Positions 28,743-39,114 of a stretch of DNA of 64,000 bases are shown piece after piece. Origin of the DNA: Diabrotica undecimpunctata (lineage: Eukaryota > Arthropoda > Insecta > Coleoptera > Chrysomelidae). Both the position numbers and the translations under genes were made by a program. The stretch spans positions 79,109,141 to 79,173,140 of the forward strand of contig NC_092806.1 in NCBI RefSeq assembly GCF_040954645.1, given 5' to 3'. A model generated the notes under the pieces. The model was not told the DNA's origin. It was given only the letters and a program-made list of their open reading frames with translations, and did not search any database. The number at the start of each line of letters is the position of its first letter. The stretch's first letter is position 1.

Positions 28743-28763
28743 ATTACAGTGGTTTACTCCTCC
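28743..28763 (+). repeat. Left arm of a 21-base inverted pair around the recombinase-like gene
   Basis: ATTACAGTGGTTTACTCCTC plus C matches the reverse complement of 32256-32276 at 19 of 21 positions. The arms are 3.5 kb apart and could be transposon ends. No clear target duplication. Confidence 0.5.
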
Positions 28764-29274
28764 AAATATAAATCAGAGACTAAACGACGGTGGATACGTA
28801 AACCAAATAATATATTAGAGTATATTTGGCGCGAAAAAATCTGTAAGCCTAACGATTTCTAACGTTTTGTTTTGTAGTGATAAAATATTCTTTATTCATA
28901 TTACACGTGTAGTGCACTGGAAACTCTAGGTATGTACTTATATAATTTTTATTTTGTTACAGAATGGGTAATAAATACAATTTAATATTGTTTCAATTTA
29001 ATAGGTAGTTGGATTGAACAAAACTACTAGATAATTATGCAAAATAATATATTTTCTGTCTTCTCCACATTACACATCAGATATTTTTGTACACTTTACA
29101 AATATATCTGAATGCATCTGACATTTTTTCCGCAAGTTTAACATTTAAGAGCATTTTATTCTCAAATATGAACGGTATGCGGCAAAATAAACAGTACTAA
29201 AATGCGTATGCCTCAGATTAGTATATGTCATGCGCCGAAACGTATTAAGTGATTTCTGAACGACGTTATAACTT

Positions 29275-29590
29275 ATGTGAATGTCATGATAATTTTAGGT
29301 GCTTCAGGATGGTTCTCAGTTTTGCAGAAATTTTTTTTATCGTGGAGTACTATTTTCGATCATACGGAAAAGGTCGCGAAATCGGTCCAAAAAGCTTAAA
29401 ATCAACAATAGTTTTAGCAGGACGGGCAATCTGTCACACGGTCAGTGAGTCTCTTCGAATACTGTTCAGTGATTTTCCATACCCATCGCAATTATCAGGC
29501 CTAACCTAACTAACACCACATGATACGTACATATGGGGAATGCTGAAGGAGGCAGACCGATACAATGTCTTACATTCCGGAATAACAAAC
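29275..29590 (+). pseudogene. Mariner-like (DUF4817-type) transposase remnant
   Basis: F-I-V-E-Y-Y-F-R-S-Y-G-K-G-R-E opens the segment, like the helix-turn-helix N-terminus of a large group of insect mariner-like transposases. About 50 residues later, after an evident deletion of the middle, the reading resumes as D-T-Y-I-W-G-M-L-K-E, which resembles the D-Y-x-L-W-G-x-L-K region at the third catalytic Asp. Too short for function. Confidence 0.5.
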
Positions 29591-29798
29591 TCCAATTAGA
29601 TTTTTTTAGTGCCAGAGGGCATCTTTAACATCTATTTTATCGGAAACGTCGTCGTGAATAATGTTGGTAAGGCTATATCATGTATACTAAATATATAGAT
29701 ATTCATATACATTTCAATATTCATTTCAGTACTGTTTATTTTACCGCATACTGTATTTCCCTACTTCAGTCACTTTTTACTATGAAAAATAATTTTAG

Positions 29799-31827
29799 GA
29801 AATATCCTTAAGTTCACCTCAATTTTATTGTTCACCTGACAGTATCTTCACACCTGAAGTAAGTGATAAAGATAACACAGATTCTCCAGACTTAGAAACT
29901 CCATCACCAGCTTCTGATAAAATGTTAGATTCCAATTATGTTCCCTTCGATGATTCTTCAGTAAGTGCAATAAAACTTTTAAAAGAATAAAATGTGTTGT
30001 GTACTCTGTAATATGGAAATGGATAACGGAAAAAATATAATATTTTTTTAATTGGGTTTTTAGGAAAAGTCTTCAGGTTCTCCAGAAATAAATAATTCCC
30101 ACTTTTGTCCAAAACAAGTTAACAAAGATGAGTTAAATATTGAGGTAAGTTTATTTCAAATATTTTAGCAATATAATTCAAAGCACATTCTTTTTAGGAA
30201 CAATCTAATTCACCTTCGTCTTCTGTCAGCCTAAATATCCATCAACATGTGGAAGAAACTTGTAATATAAATACGAAGTCTTTAAAAAAATCTGTTTTTT
30301 GTTACTTTTGGGAATCAGTTGTATTAAATTTTCCTAGACATATACTACGAAATCATCAAAGCAAATTAGAAGTTAAACAAATTTTGGTTTACCCTCCAAG
30401 AAGTAAAACGAGAAAGCAATTGTTATTTGCTTTGAGAAAAAAGGGAAACTATTTGTTAGGTTCTGCAAATTTAAAACCAGTTAGAAAAGCGAGTTAGAAA
30501 AATGAGGGAATTAGCTAAAATTGTTATCGAACTAAGAAAAAATAGTTCATCAATCAAAACGCTTTTTGACTCAGTTTTTGCTACTAAAATAGTTTCAAAA
30601 TATGATAACGAGAGCAAAACTTTTAAAGCTCCATCATTTGCTAAAAATATTGGCACTACATTAAAACAGTGTTGTGATATAGCACTTATGCTTAATGCGA
30701 AAAAGTCTGAGTTTACAGTTAAAAGTGCCAGCGCTAAAGCTGACTTAAAATCTTTAATACAAATAATAGAAGGAAATTGGAAATATGATATTTCCAGTCA
30801 AGCTGCAAATGATTTAGACATGAAAAAATGGAACAAAGTGACGTTAATACCACTAGCAAGTGACCTTAAGCTATTGAAAAACTATCTCGTGCGAAGGGCA
30901 AATGAATCTTGTAATAAATTACAGAAAAATAATAATGATATTAGTTCTTACATGTTTCTGTTAGAAACTATATATTGCCGTCTAATCTTATTAAATAGAA
31001 GGCGCCCTGGTGAATTAGAAAGAATGACCATACAGAGTTACATTAGCGCTAAAGATAATCAATGTTATGAAGAATTTTCTGAAACAATTTCAGAAACCGA
31101 AAGAATTTTAATGAAAAGTTTTAGAAGAATAGTAATAAAAGGTAAAAGGGGACGTGGTGTACCCCTCCTAGTAAGTAAGGATGTACAAGAACACTTAGAA
31201 ATGATTACAAAATGTAGAGATTTACTTTTAAAAACACCTAGTATTTACCTTTTTGTTAATCCAAAATTTGATAAACCAATTCGAGGGTATGAAGTAATGT
31301 CAAAATATGCTAAATTATGCGGAGCTAAAAATCCTAGTGCTCTTACATGTACAAGGAATTCATCGATCTTCATTCCGATGACATTTATCAAACTGTAAAT
31401 ATCTCTAAGTTGCTCCTGTTAATGAAGAAAGGTAAAGCAGGTCAATTCAAGGGAAAAAGTTTAGAAGAAATAGAGATAAATTTGGAAGAAGACATTATGG
31501 AAGATGATGATGGACATAATAACGAGGTATTTGGGGAACAAAAAAATGAAACCAATGATGTTATTGAATCAAAAGGTCCAAAAAGTTGTAATAATGAAAA
31601 AAGGGAATAATTGATATGAAGGCAAAAAATAAAAAAGGGTTTTAGTTCCGTGGACAGAAAATCAGAAGAAAGTAGTCAAAATGTATTTTAAAACCCATAT
31701 TAAACAAAAGAGGCCCCCCAAAAAATCGGAATGTGAAGATCTGATTTTAAAAAATCCTGATATATTAAAAAATAAAAATTGGCTCAAAATAAAGGTCTTC
31801 GTTCAAAATGAATATAAAAAGTGTTAA
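29799..31827 (+). pseudogene. Spliced tyrosine-recombinase-like gene, damaged
   Basis: Three exons join in one frame: 29799-29960, 30064-30144 and from 30198 on, with introns of 103 and 53 bases that start GTAAGT and end TTTAG or TTTTTAG. The product is a Ser/Pro/Asp-rich N-terminus, a C-x2-W...H-x3-H remnant of a zinc finger ending R-H-I-L-R-N-H, the stop at 30495, and then a helical region. R-R-P-G-E-L-E-R-M (candidate catalytic Arg) lies near 31005 and V-I-K-G-K-R-G-R-G-V-P (beta-hairpin Lys) near 31135. The block expected to carry R-x-x-H, H and Tyr is deleted around 31345, and the position of the Tyr reads Ile. A frameshifted basic tail (P-W-T-E-N-Q...) ends at 31827. I name the family from motif order; an earlier 5' exon may exist. 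Confidence 0.6.
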
Positions 31828-32255
31828 ATGTCCAAGTTTTTTTCGAAATTCAATTTTTGCAATATATTCTGAGTTTTCGTTAAGTATTTTTATTTGTGTT
31901 TATATATTCAGTTTTGTTCATATTTTTATTATTTGTTTTTAAATATAAATAATGATTAAAATTAAATATTTATAACGACCATAGATACATGTTTTTCGTT
32001 AGCCCTTGTTAAAAATTTACAAATGATTATCAATAATATATATATATATATAGCCCTTAAATAATCAGATTCGTTTACAATATAACAAATACAATACATT
32101 TGAATTCATTTTTCGTTTTCACCATCACTTTTATTGTGAACAAAAACCTGTCTACTTTGATTCAGATTTTTGGTTAAAATATATATATTATATTACTTTA
32201 AATATTAAAGAAAGATTGGAAGACTATTAAGTAGTTTTCGAATCATTATTCCAGA
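31828..32255. other. No gene seen (3' flank of the recombinase-like gene)
   Basis: AT-rich, with a short (TA)n at 32030-32051. Confidence 0.55.
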
Positions 32256-32276
32256 GGAGGACTAAACCACCGTAAT
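32256..32276 (-). repeat. Right arm of the inverted pair around the recombinase-like gene
   Basis: Reverse complement begins ATTACGGTGGTTTAGTCCTC and pairs with 28743-28763, with two mismatches. Confidence 0.5.
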
Positions 32277-32486
32277 ATAAAAATAGGAAGAACTAAGGTC
32301 GGTAAACTATAATTTGAATATACATAAAAAATATACGCCGACGCTGGCGACACAACAAGTAATGTGGCGATCATATTGAACTAAAGTATTCAAACGTACA
32401 AAAACATGCAATAACTCATCCATCTGAAATTTTGCTCAATGGTTTAGAATGACGTTTAGACTTGATTTATAATGATTGCGATAAGT

Positions 32487-32565
32487 CCTCCGTATACGGA
32501 GGACCTACCACAGTGGAGGACCTATTATATGTAAATTTCCTATATAAGGAGGAGCTATCCACTGG
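32487..32565. repeat. Perfect palindrome followed by an imperfect hairpin
   Basis: GTCCTCCGTATACGGAGGAC (about 32487-32506) is a perfect 20-base palindrome. Next to it CAGTGGAGGACCTATTATAT faces TCCACTG and AAGGAGGAGC across an 11-base loop (about 32513-32565). The TCCTCC element also occurs in the inverted arms at 28743 and 32256. A MITE-like origin is possible. Confidence 0.6.
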
Positions 32566-32568
32566 TGC

Positions 32569-32660
<92 letters not shown>
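32566..32660. repeat. (TA)n microsatellite
   Basis: TA units with an ACACATACAT interruption at 32611-32620. Confidence 0.95.
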
Positions 32661-32662
<2 letters not shown>

Positions 32663-33013
32663 TATAAATATAAAAAGTGGTTTTTTTACATTTTAGAACA
32701 TCTTGTTAACGGTAGAAAAATGTGAAAAATGGTAATTTCACCATCTGTGGCCAACGGAATTAGTAAAATTTTAATATCGCCGTAATATATGAATATTAGC
32801 GTGAAATATTTTCTACATGAATTATTTTCTTCTTTTTTTAATTCGAAACAACTGTTTGTATTTTTAATAATAAATTAATATATTCTTTATAGTTTTTGTG
32901 ACGTATGCTGTTTACACTAGTACTATTTTCAGTTTCCAATATACAATATTAAAAATATTTTACCAAATTTGATATGGAAGTTTTATTTAATGATTGTTTT
33001 AAATAATCATTAG

Positions 33014-33105
33014 GTACGCTGTAAACTTAATGGCAAAGTCAAGGCGTAAGTACGAATTTGTATACTATTTGTTGTCAAAGTGCAGTGCGAGTATATTATT
33101 ATAAA
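33014..33105 (+). repeat. Detached copy of the mariner-like transposon's 5' region
   Basis: About 90 bases (from GCTGTAAACTTAATGG to CAAAGTGCAGTGCGAGT) closely match 33947-34030, which lies just upstream of the transposase start at 34081. It is separated from the main element by the 5S-like sequence. Confidence 0.7.
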
Positions 33106-33288
33106 AAAAAGAATATGTATATACCTACTTTGTACGCAGGTAAGAAGTTATACTTCAATTATATGATTTAAACCAAATAAATATATTTTAAACAGTTTAT
33201 TTGTGTTTTATTTAAATATTAAACTAATTTTAATACTTACAAGTTTTCTAAAAATGTTCTTAAATAATATCGAAAATAAAAATAAAGT

Positions 33289-33403
33289 AAGCAAGGCATG
33301 ACATATTCCTAAGCGGTCACCCATCTAAAGCTTGACCCCGGTCGACAGGGCTTGACTCCTATTTTCGTACGACAACTGGTGTAAGCCAATGTGCTATGGC
33401 CGT
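33289..33403 (-). pseudogene. 5S rRNA-like sequence
   Basis: On the minus strand the 115-base stretch begins GGCCATAGCAC, contains a C-G-A-x2-A-x3-G-x-x-x-T-C-A-A-G-C block corresponding to box A of the 5S internal promoter, then T-T-A-G-A-T-G-G-G-T-G-A-C-C-G-C-T-T (box C region) and ends near G-C-A-T-G-C-C-T-T-G-C. These are the conserved parts of 5S rRNA in the right order. The middle has substitutions, so it is a pseudogene or the head of a 5S-derived SINE. No second copy or SINE tail was seen. Confidence 0.75.
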
Positions 33404-33767
33404 AAAATTCATACTAAAATGAATTATTTTGACAGATTATATCTACAAATAATATTAAGATTGCCTTTTAATACTCCTTTTATCATATTTTAATATCTAT
33501 TATCCTATTTCCGACGAAGACAAATTCAAAGACACAAAAATTGTAAAATATATTCTTTTCACACTTTATTTGCACTGATACAAACGTAACTTCAAAGACT
33601 TAGCAACTAACTTTATACTGCCGGTGAGCGTGTAGGTACTTCATACTGTCATTTTTATAAAAATTCACTCTCAACATTTTCCCAATTGCACCTAAAGAAG
33701 TATTACTTCAAAAACCTGAACTAACATTCAATTCTACACAAAAAAAGGTACCTAGTCTTCTTTCACG

Positions 33768-33998
33768 TCAAAAACGTACACAGTTTTCGAAATAAACGTA
33801 TTTTGTTAATGATGCATGCCTCTATTTAATTCGTCAAGACGTAACTACGAATTTATTTATCAAAATCTAAAATGTACACAGTTTTCGAAATACCTAAACG
33901 TTTTGTTAATGATGCATGTCTCTATTTATTTTTTTGTAAAACAAGTATGCTTTGAACTTAATAGTAACGTCAAGACATAACTACGAATTTATTTATCA
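33768..33998 (+). repeat. Tandem duplication of the subterminal region
   Basis: GTACACAGTTTTCGAAATA, TTTTGTTAATGATGCATG and ACTACGAATTTATTTATCA each occur twice in the same order. The second unit has an extra segment of about 40 bases. Confidence 0.85.
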
Positions 33999-34080
33999 TT
34001 AGTTGTCAAAGTGCAGTGCGAGTCATTATTTTGTGTTAGTGCTATTAAGTTTTTTTTAAACCACTTAAGATAAAAGTAAA

Positions 34081-34733
34081 ATGCTACATCATAGTGTTGT
34101 GCGTGTTGTACAAGATCCAGAAACTAGTACAAGGCTTGTTTCTGCGGCCACTGGTATAAGCAAATCTACGGTGTCAAGAATAATACGGACAGAAAATCTG
34201 TATCCGTATCGTTTTACTCCAGTGCAGAATTTTTTGCCACAGAATTTTCCAGCAAGGCTCCGATTTAGTCAGTTTATGATAGGGCGCCATTTAGACGATC
34301 CAATGTTTTATAATAAAATTTTATTTAGCGAAGCCACATTTACTAGAAGAAGTGTGTTTAACTGGCCCAATACCCATACCTATGCGACAGAAAATCCTCA
34401 TGCATTTCAAGAACATAATTTTCAACATGAGTTTTCCATAAATATCTGGTGTGGCATATTTGAGGATTGTATTGTAGGAGCATTCGAATTACCAACTAGG
34501 CTTGACGGGTAACGTATCTAAATTTTTTGAGAGAAGATTTACCAACTCTTTTAGAAGACATGCCTCTCAATTTGAGACGTAACTCTTGGTACATGCATGA
34601 TGGTGCACCACCACATTATAGCATAGAAGTTAAAAATTATCTAGATGAAATTTATCTTCAAAGGTGGATCGGTAGTAAACTTGTTTATAAAAAAAAATTC
34701 ATAACCGTCAAGAGTTATGGCAAAATATTTTAG
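34081..34733 (+). pseudogene. Mariner-like transposase, catalytic residues lost
   Basis: The N-terminal helix-turn-helix (T-G-I-S-K-S-T-V-S-R-I-I) is followed by the catalytic domain: I-L-F-S-E-A-T-F-T-R at about 34315, where relatives have an Asp before the Glu that is absent here; F-S-I-N-I-W-C-G; a stop at 34510 and a one-base shift; then Y-M-H-D-G-A-P-P-H at about 34590 (second Asp). The frame then leaves the family sequence after R-W-I-G, before the third Asp. With two of three catalytic residues gone the protein cannot transpose. The close relatives I know by motif are common insect mariner-like transposases. Confidence 0.8.
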
Positions 34734-35181
34734 AGGGAGTTAACGTAATTACGGCCCAAAGAAACTCATTATTTGACAAAACTTACACAAAAAATTTTTT
34801 AGATTATGTAGTTTATCTAATGGTGAACATTTTGCACACTTATTATAATTTTTTTTTCGTTTCGTTTTGAATTATTCACTTTGTCAATTGTTTCAAATTC
34901 ACTTACTTACTGTGTAAAAAGTTTAATAAAAATAATTGTTTCAATCATATGCATTTTGTTTGCAAAAATTATCCACTACTAATGCATTTAATATTCACTG
35001 GTATTTAAGACCTTTTGAATAATGTTTAAATTTACATAAGTTTTTGTAAAATTTTTTCATTTTATGCACGTCTCTAAAAAATACGTTTATTTCGAAAACG
35101 GTGTACTTTTGTTGATTTGAAACAAGAATACCTTTTTTGTGTAGATTTGAATGTTATTTCTTGTTTTTCCTAGAATGTTTA

Positions 35182-35492
35182 TACAGGGCGGACAAAAAAA
35201 TTATGGCCACATTAATGAACCAATGTTATAGTAGGTGGCGCCACTTAATGTCAATGGTAAAACTAATATCATTTTCATAATAATCATAGTAAATAATAGC
35301 AAGATACCAAATTTTACTTAAATCGGTTAAAAAGTTTTCAATATATCCCTAAAAATAATATAAGAAAATATTAATCAATCACCCTGTAAAACGAAAACTA
35401 GCAACATTTTGCCTAAGCAATTTGAGCTAAAACGCTTTATTTTAATGTCAGCTATCACCCATTAGCTAATGTCCAAATAATAATGGGACACC

Positions 35493-35497
<5 letters not shown>
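35182..35497. mobile_element. Mariner-type MITE of 316 bases
   Basis: The ends are TACAGGGCGGAC and, inverted, TACAGGGTGTCC. Each is next to TA, with (TA)n on the right. There is no coding content. Size, ends and TA target fit a non-autonomous mariner-type element. Confidence 0.75.

Positions 35498-35540
<43 letters not shown>
35498..35540. repeat. (TA)n microsatellite
   Basis: About 21 TA units between the MITE and the solo LTR. Confidence 0.95.
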
Positions 35541-35544
<4 letters not shown>

Positions 35545-36768
35545 ATGATGTATTATTTGTGAATGATGAGCAATGAGTGTTTTTTTCGAAATTATATATC
35601 TTTATTATATCTATTATGAAACACACATATATATCTAACATAACCAATGTAAAATTTAAAATAAACTATCTTTAAATTAAAATTCTTATGAAACTAATTA
35701 AATTATATAGATAATGTAAATTTTAAACAAACTATCTTTAAAATTGAAATTCTTATGACACTAACTAAATTATAATTGGTACAAATTTTTGTACCTTTCT
35801 TTCACTGAATGCCTAAATGAAAATGTTCTCCAAAATAAAGATTTTAATCACCACTCAATGTCTTCGTTCTCAGCCTCGGTTATCCTTGTTTTTGTGAAAT
35901 TACTTTTTCCAATAATCAGCTTCCACCAATTTAAAATATTTTTCTTCTTAATAGCATTTATATTTATTCTTCTTTTCAATATACCAATATCCAATCAAAT
36001 ACAAAACCAAATATATTATATAATTTTAATTTTCAATTAATACTTCTTCCATTATCCAATCACCATTTGTACATAACATAATTTTTAATCTTCAATAATA
36101 TTTTCTTTATACTGTTTCTTAATCTTCATTTAACTCACTATATTGAACATCTGTACCTTCTGACTGACTATCTTGAAACTTACTGAACAACTAACTGTAA
36201 TTAACTTTCTTACTAACTCTAACTAACTTTCTTATTAACTGGACTCGCCATCTTGAATCCAAATCACCGAGTATTTATACCCTTTCAATGTTCCAGAACC
36301 ATCTGGCAAGAAATCATATTCGATTTGTTCCATTTCCTACATATCTGAATCTTCTGGAATAGTCCATTTCGCAAACAGGCCATATTATGTGATCTAGAGA
36401 ATTCCTTACTTTTCTATCGAGAATTTTATCGACATTTAGGCTTTTCAGATCAGAATATAAACTTAAATCAGTAACTATATGTAAATCAAACATTTTAAAC
36501 TAACGTTTTATTATAACCCCACTTTATATTCCTAATTATTATTTAAAATGTCACTTTCAGAGTATGTATATCTGGTTGCCTATGCACATGACTCACTTAA
36601 CTATATTTACAATATTATAATTATTAAGAAAAAACTTTTTACACTTATTATATGCTAATTTCTTAAGAATACCCTCATATAAATAATTTTTATAAAATTC
36701 TCTAGTATATAACTTATAAATTATTCTTAATCACTATTTTTCTTTCTCCTATATTCTATATCATTTCA
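35541..36768 (-). repeat. Solo LTR related to the Gypsy LTR at 45.2-46.7 kb
   Basis: On the minus strand it starts TGAAATGATAT and ends ATCATAACA, 1,228 bases, with (TA)n on both sides. Segments match the 45215-46662 LTR in order: AAGTTATATACTAGAG, GTGCATAGGCAACCA, AAAGTGGGGTTATAATAA, CTGATCTGAAAAGCCTAAA, GATTTGGATTCAAGATGG and, near the end, GATAGTTTATTTTAAAT. No gag or pol is attached, so it is the usual product of LTR-LTR recombination. Confidence 0.85.
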
Positions 36769-36800
<32 letters not shown>

Positions 36801-36818
36801 TTTATATGTAAATATACA

Positions 36819-36875
<57 letters not shown>
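36769..36875. repeat. (TA)n microsatellite with AT-rich interruption
   Basis: TA units interrupted around 36796-36830. It carries the left end of Tc1-like copy 2. Confidence 0.93.
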
Positions 36876-36876
<1 letters not shown>

Positions 36877-38234
36877 TCGCGATCATAAAATCCGGGAAAC
36901 CTTGAAAATTTCAAATTTCTTGAATATTTTTTGCATCTGGTGCAGTAATAACCTTTTTTTTTAAGCTAATGTATTTTTTATTTGTCAACATTGTTTGTTT
37001 TGAAAGAAGAAAAAAACGGTTTTTTTATTGAAAAAGCAGAAAACAAACCAAATTGTTGAAACAGACATACCAAAGAAAACATGAAAAATACAGAACGTGG
37101 TGAAACATCAGTGGAATTTCAATGACTAATATCCTGTATTGCCTCCCCTTGCTCTAATACCCTCTTGCAGACGACGGGGCATATTCTCAATTTTTCTCCG
37201 GATTACATGTTGAGGTATACTAATCCACTCTCTCACTAACAGATTTTTAAGCTCCTGTGCGTTGTTAGGAGGAGGTGTATGGGTTTGAATACGTTTTTTC
37301 AAATCGTCCCAGAGATGTTTGATGGTATTCAGGTCCGGAGACCTAGCTGGCCAGGGTAAGCAAACTTGTGAAAATCGTTCACCGGTTCTCCTCCAAACTC
37401 TTACACGTCCATTGGATCCAGTTAGACAGAAACGGGATTCATCTGAGAATAACACTTTGCTCCAATCATTAATTCCCCAATGTGCGTATTGTCGAGCAAA
37501 AGCTATTCGTGCAACTCGATGTGCCCGGCCAAGTGGCGGTCCTGTAGCCATTACCCGAGAAGATAGTCCAGAAGAACGAAGTCTTCTCCTGACTGTTGCA
37601 ACGCTAACATTGCAATTTCGTACTTCCTGTAGGCAATTTCGATGCATAACCGCAGTTGAGGTCCGCTTTCGTAAAGCCTGAAACACAAGAAAACGGTCAT
37701 CTCGTACCGTGGTCGTTCTTCTTCGTCCAGAGCCAGATCGTCTGGTTAGCAAACCCGTCTCCTGAAAGCGTTGAAGCACTCGTTGAACCGTAGACAGGCT
37801 TACGCCAACAGTTCTTGCAACTTGCCGGTGAGTGTGACCGTCTTCCATAAGCGCAACAATGCGTGCTGTTTCAACAACAGTCAAGGCATTTTTGGCAAAA
37901 AATAAACAATCATAAACACTAATAATGGCACTAATAAACACTAATGGCGGCAATAATAAACGTTTGTTTGTTGCGTTTGAACAGAAAGTCGAAGCACAAA
38001 TAAGACATTTAAAACAAGCGGCAGTTAGAGGTACCGTTCATTTTGAGAAGTGTGCACTTTTCCGCGAAATCGGCACTATTGGAATTCTTTGTTACAAAGG
38101 AAACCGCTAAGCTCACAATAATTCTCAGAAACATGCATTAGTTTGTATTTGTGTTATTATTATTTACGATAAAGCTCGTTAAAAATGAAATAACGGCGAT
38201 TTTCAAGGTGACCCGGATTTTATGATCGCGAGTG
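36876..38234 (-). mobile_element. Tc1-like transposon, copy 2, internally deleted
   Basis: The same terminal repeats as copy 1 (right end TTTATGATCGCGAGTG at 38219-38234 followed by TA). The left end begins CTCGCGATC and lacks the outermost two bases. It is 1.36 kb against about 1.54 kb for copy 1 without its insertion, because the middle of the transposase gene is deleted. The target was a (TA)n tract that was also hit by the LTR element at 38241. Confidence 0.9.
37126..37953 (-). CDS. Tc1-like transposase, internally deleted but in frame (275 aa)
   Basis: An open frame from Met at 37953 to the stop at 37126, without a single interruption. Both helix-turn-helix domains are complete (residues about 30-75 and 90-140), followed by L-A/I-A-F-A-R-Q and V-L-F-S-D-E-S-R-F (first catalytic Asp). 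After R-R-T-G-E-R-F-S-Q the sequence jumps to C-L-P-W-P-A-R-S-P-D-L-N, so about 70 residues with the second Asp (M-Q-D-N-A in copy 1) are gone. The third catalytic position reads Lys (T-I-K-H). It could still bind terminal repeats but not cut. The Met-Pro-Pro start is shared with copy 1; a start at the later A-K-N-A-L region is possible. Confidence 0.85.
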   Translation of the reverse strand: MPPLVFISAIISVYDCLFFAKNALTVVETARIVALMEDGHTHRQVARTVGVSLSTVQRVLQRFQETGLLTRRSGSGRRRTTTVRDDRFLVFQALRKRTSTAVMHRNCLQEVRNCNVSVATVRRRLRSSGLSSRVMATGPPLGRAHRVARIAFARQYAHWGINDWSKVLFSDESRFCLTGSNGRVRVWRRTGERFSQVCLPWPARSPDLNTIKHLWDDLKKRIQTHTPPPNNAQELKNLLVREWISIPQHVIRRKIENMPRRLQEGIRARGGNTGY

Positions 38235-38240
38235 TATATA

Positions 38241-38572
38241 TGTTATATGAGAAAATATTAACCTTGAACTAGCCTAAGTTCGTCGACCTCAGATTTCATC
38301 ATCCCATTCCCATAGAAACCGCTGAGCACACCGTAGAAGAACTTTGTACGAACCGTTGGATAATTATTCATGGGAACAGCGATTCAGCACTTCATACCAA
38401 ACCTATAAATTACCATTTTCAGATGCCGGAACCACTCTTAGCTGCAACTTTGACCAGTCCAGTTATTGTAGTTATTTTAAATTAATTTAATTTTGTACTA
38501 TTGTTTAATATTTAATGTGTAACAAATAAAGTTCTTTTTTAAAAAGTGAAATACGTGATTAGTGATCTAAAA
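38241..38572 (+). repeat. 5' LTR of the errantivirus-like element
   Basis: Starts TGTTATATGAG and matches 44761-45104 throughout. The end is GATCTAAAA where the 3' copy has GATCTAACA. It lacks a nine-base GTGATTAGT duplication present in the 3' LTR. An AATAAAG polyadenylation signal is present near 38525. Confidence 0.92.
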
Positions 38573-38574
38573 AT

Positions 38575-38592
38575 TGGCGCAAAGTCAGTAGG
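38575..38592 (+). promoter_or_regulatory. Primer-binding site
   Basis: TGGCGCAAAGTCAGTAGG follows the LTR by two bases. TGG pairs with a tRNA 3' CCA end. The G-T-C-A-G-T-A-G-G part recalls the tRNA-Ser-type site of 17.6/297-group elements. Confidence 0.6.
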
Positions 38593-39114
38593 ATCCGGTT
38601 AACGTTGCCAGAACACATGTATACTCACTGGCAGCGGCGGATTTTCATCCCTTAATGAAACAAAGAATCTACGGGAGTCCTCACTCCTGTGATCTACGGA
38701 AGGAACACCTAGTGAAGCCCCTGGTAGCCGAGCAGAGAGAACAAAGAGTCCCGATGTTCTTCTTTATGTAAGAAATTGACTATACTGCAAGTCAATTAAT
38801 CAAGATACATAAAAAAATACAAGTTGATTATCTAATATTTGAAATTATTGATGTTGACATATTTCTTTCATACTATTTTATACTGATATTTTATTACATA
38901 TTTTTTTTTACTTGCTAGATTTTTGGTATATTTTCTCTTCATATATTTTTGTTTGATATATTTGATACATTTTTATTGATAAATTATTTGATATTTTTAT
39001 ATTGATACGTTTTTGCCCTTAAATACCACTACATTTTTTTTCTCCTTTATATAATGATACATTCTATATTTCTCTATCTTCTATTTTCATTTTCATTTAA
39101 AAATATATCGAAAA
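38593..39114 (+). other. Untranslated leader of the errantivirus-like element
   Basis: AT-rich leader of about 520 bases between the primer site and the gag ATG. No coding frame. Confidence 0.6.

Larger units (their letters stand above)
33710..35172 (+). mobile_element. Mariner-like DNA transposon with TIRs of about 85 bases
   Basis: The left end (about 33712-33807: TAACATTCAATTCTACAC, then GTACACAGTTTTCGAAATAA, then ACGTATTTT) is repeated inverted at the right end (about 35072-35160). Inside lie a duplicated subterminal block (33768-33862 and 33868-33998) and the transposase gene from 34081. The exact outer bases and target site are not certain. Confidence 0.75.

Noticed and set aside
35789..36040. 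Short hydrophobic ORF
   Set aside because: Lies inside the solo LTR, in the antisense direction; AT-rich composition explains it.
35541..36768. Possibility that this block is the LTR of a complete neighbouring element
   Set aside because: No gag, primer site or purine tract adjoins it; both sides are (TA)n followed by unrelated transposons.
37319..37681. 120-residue plus-strand ORF opposite Tc1-like copy 2
   Set aside because: Antisense of the transposase; the same shadow appears at 11318-11608 for copy 1.
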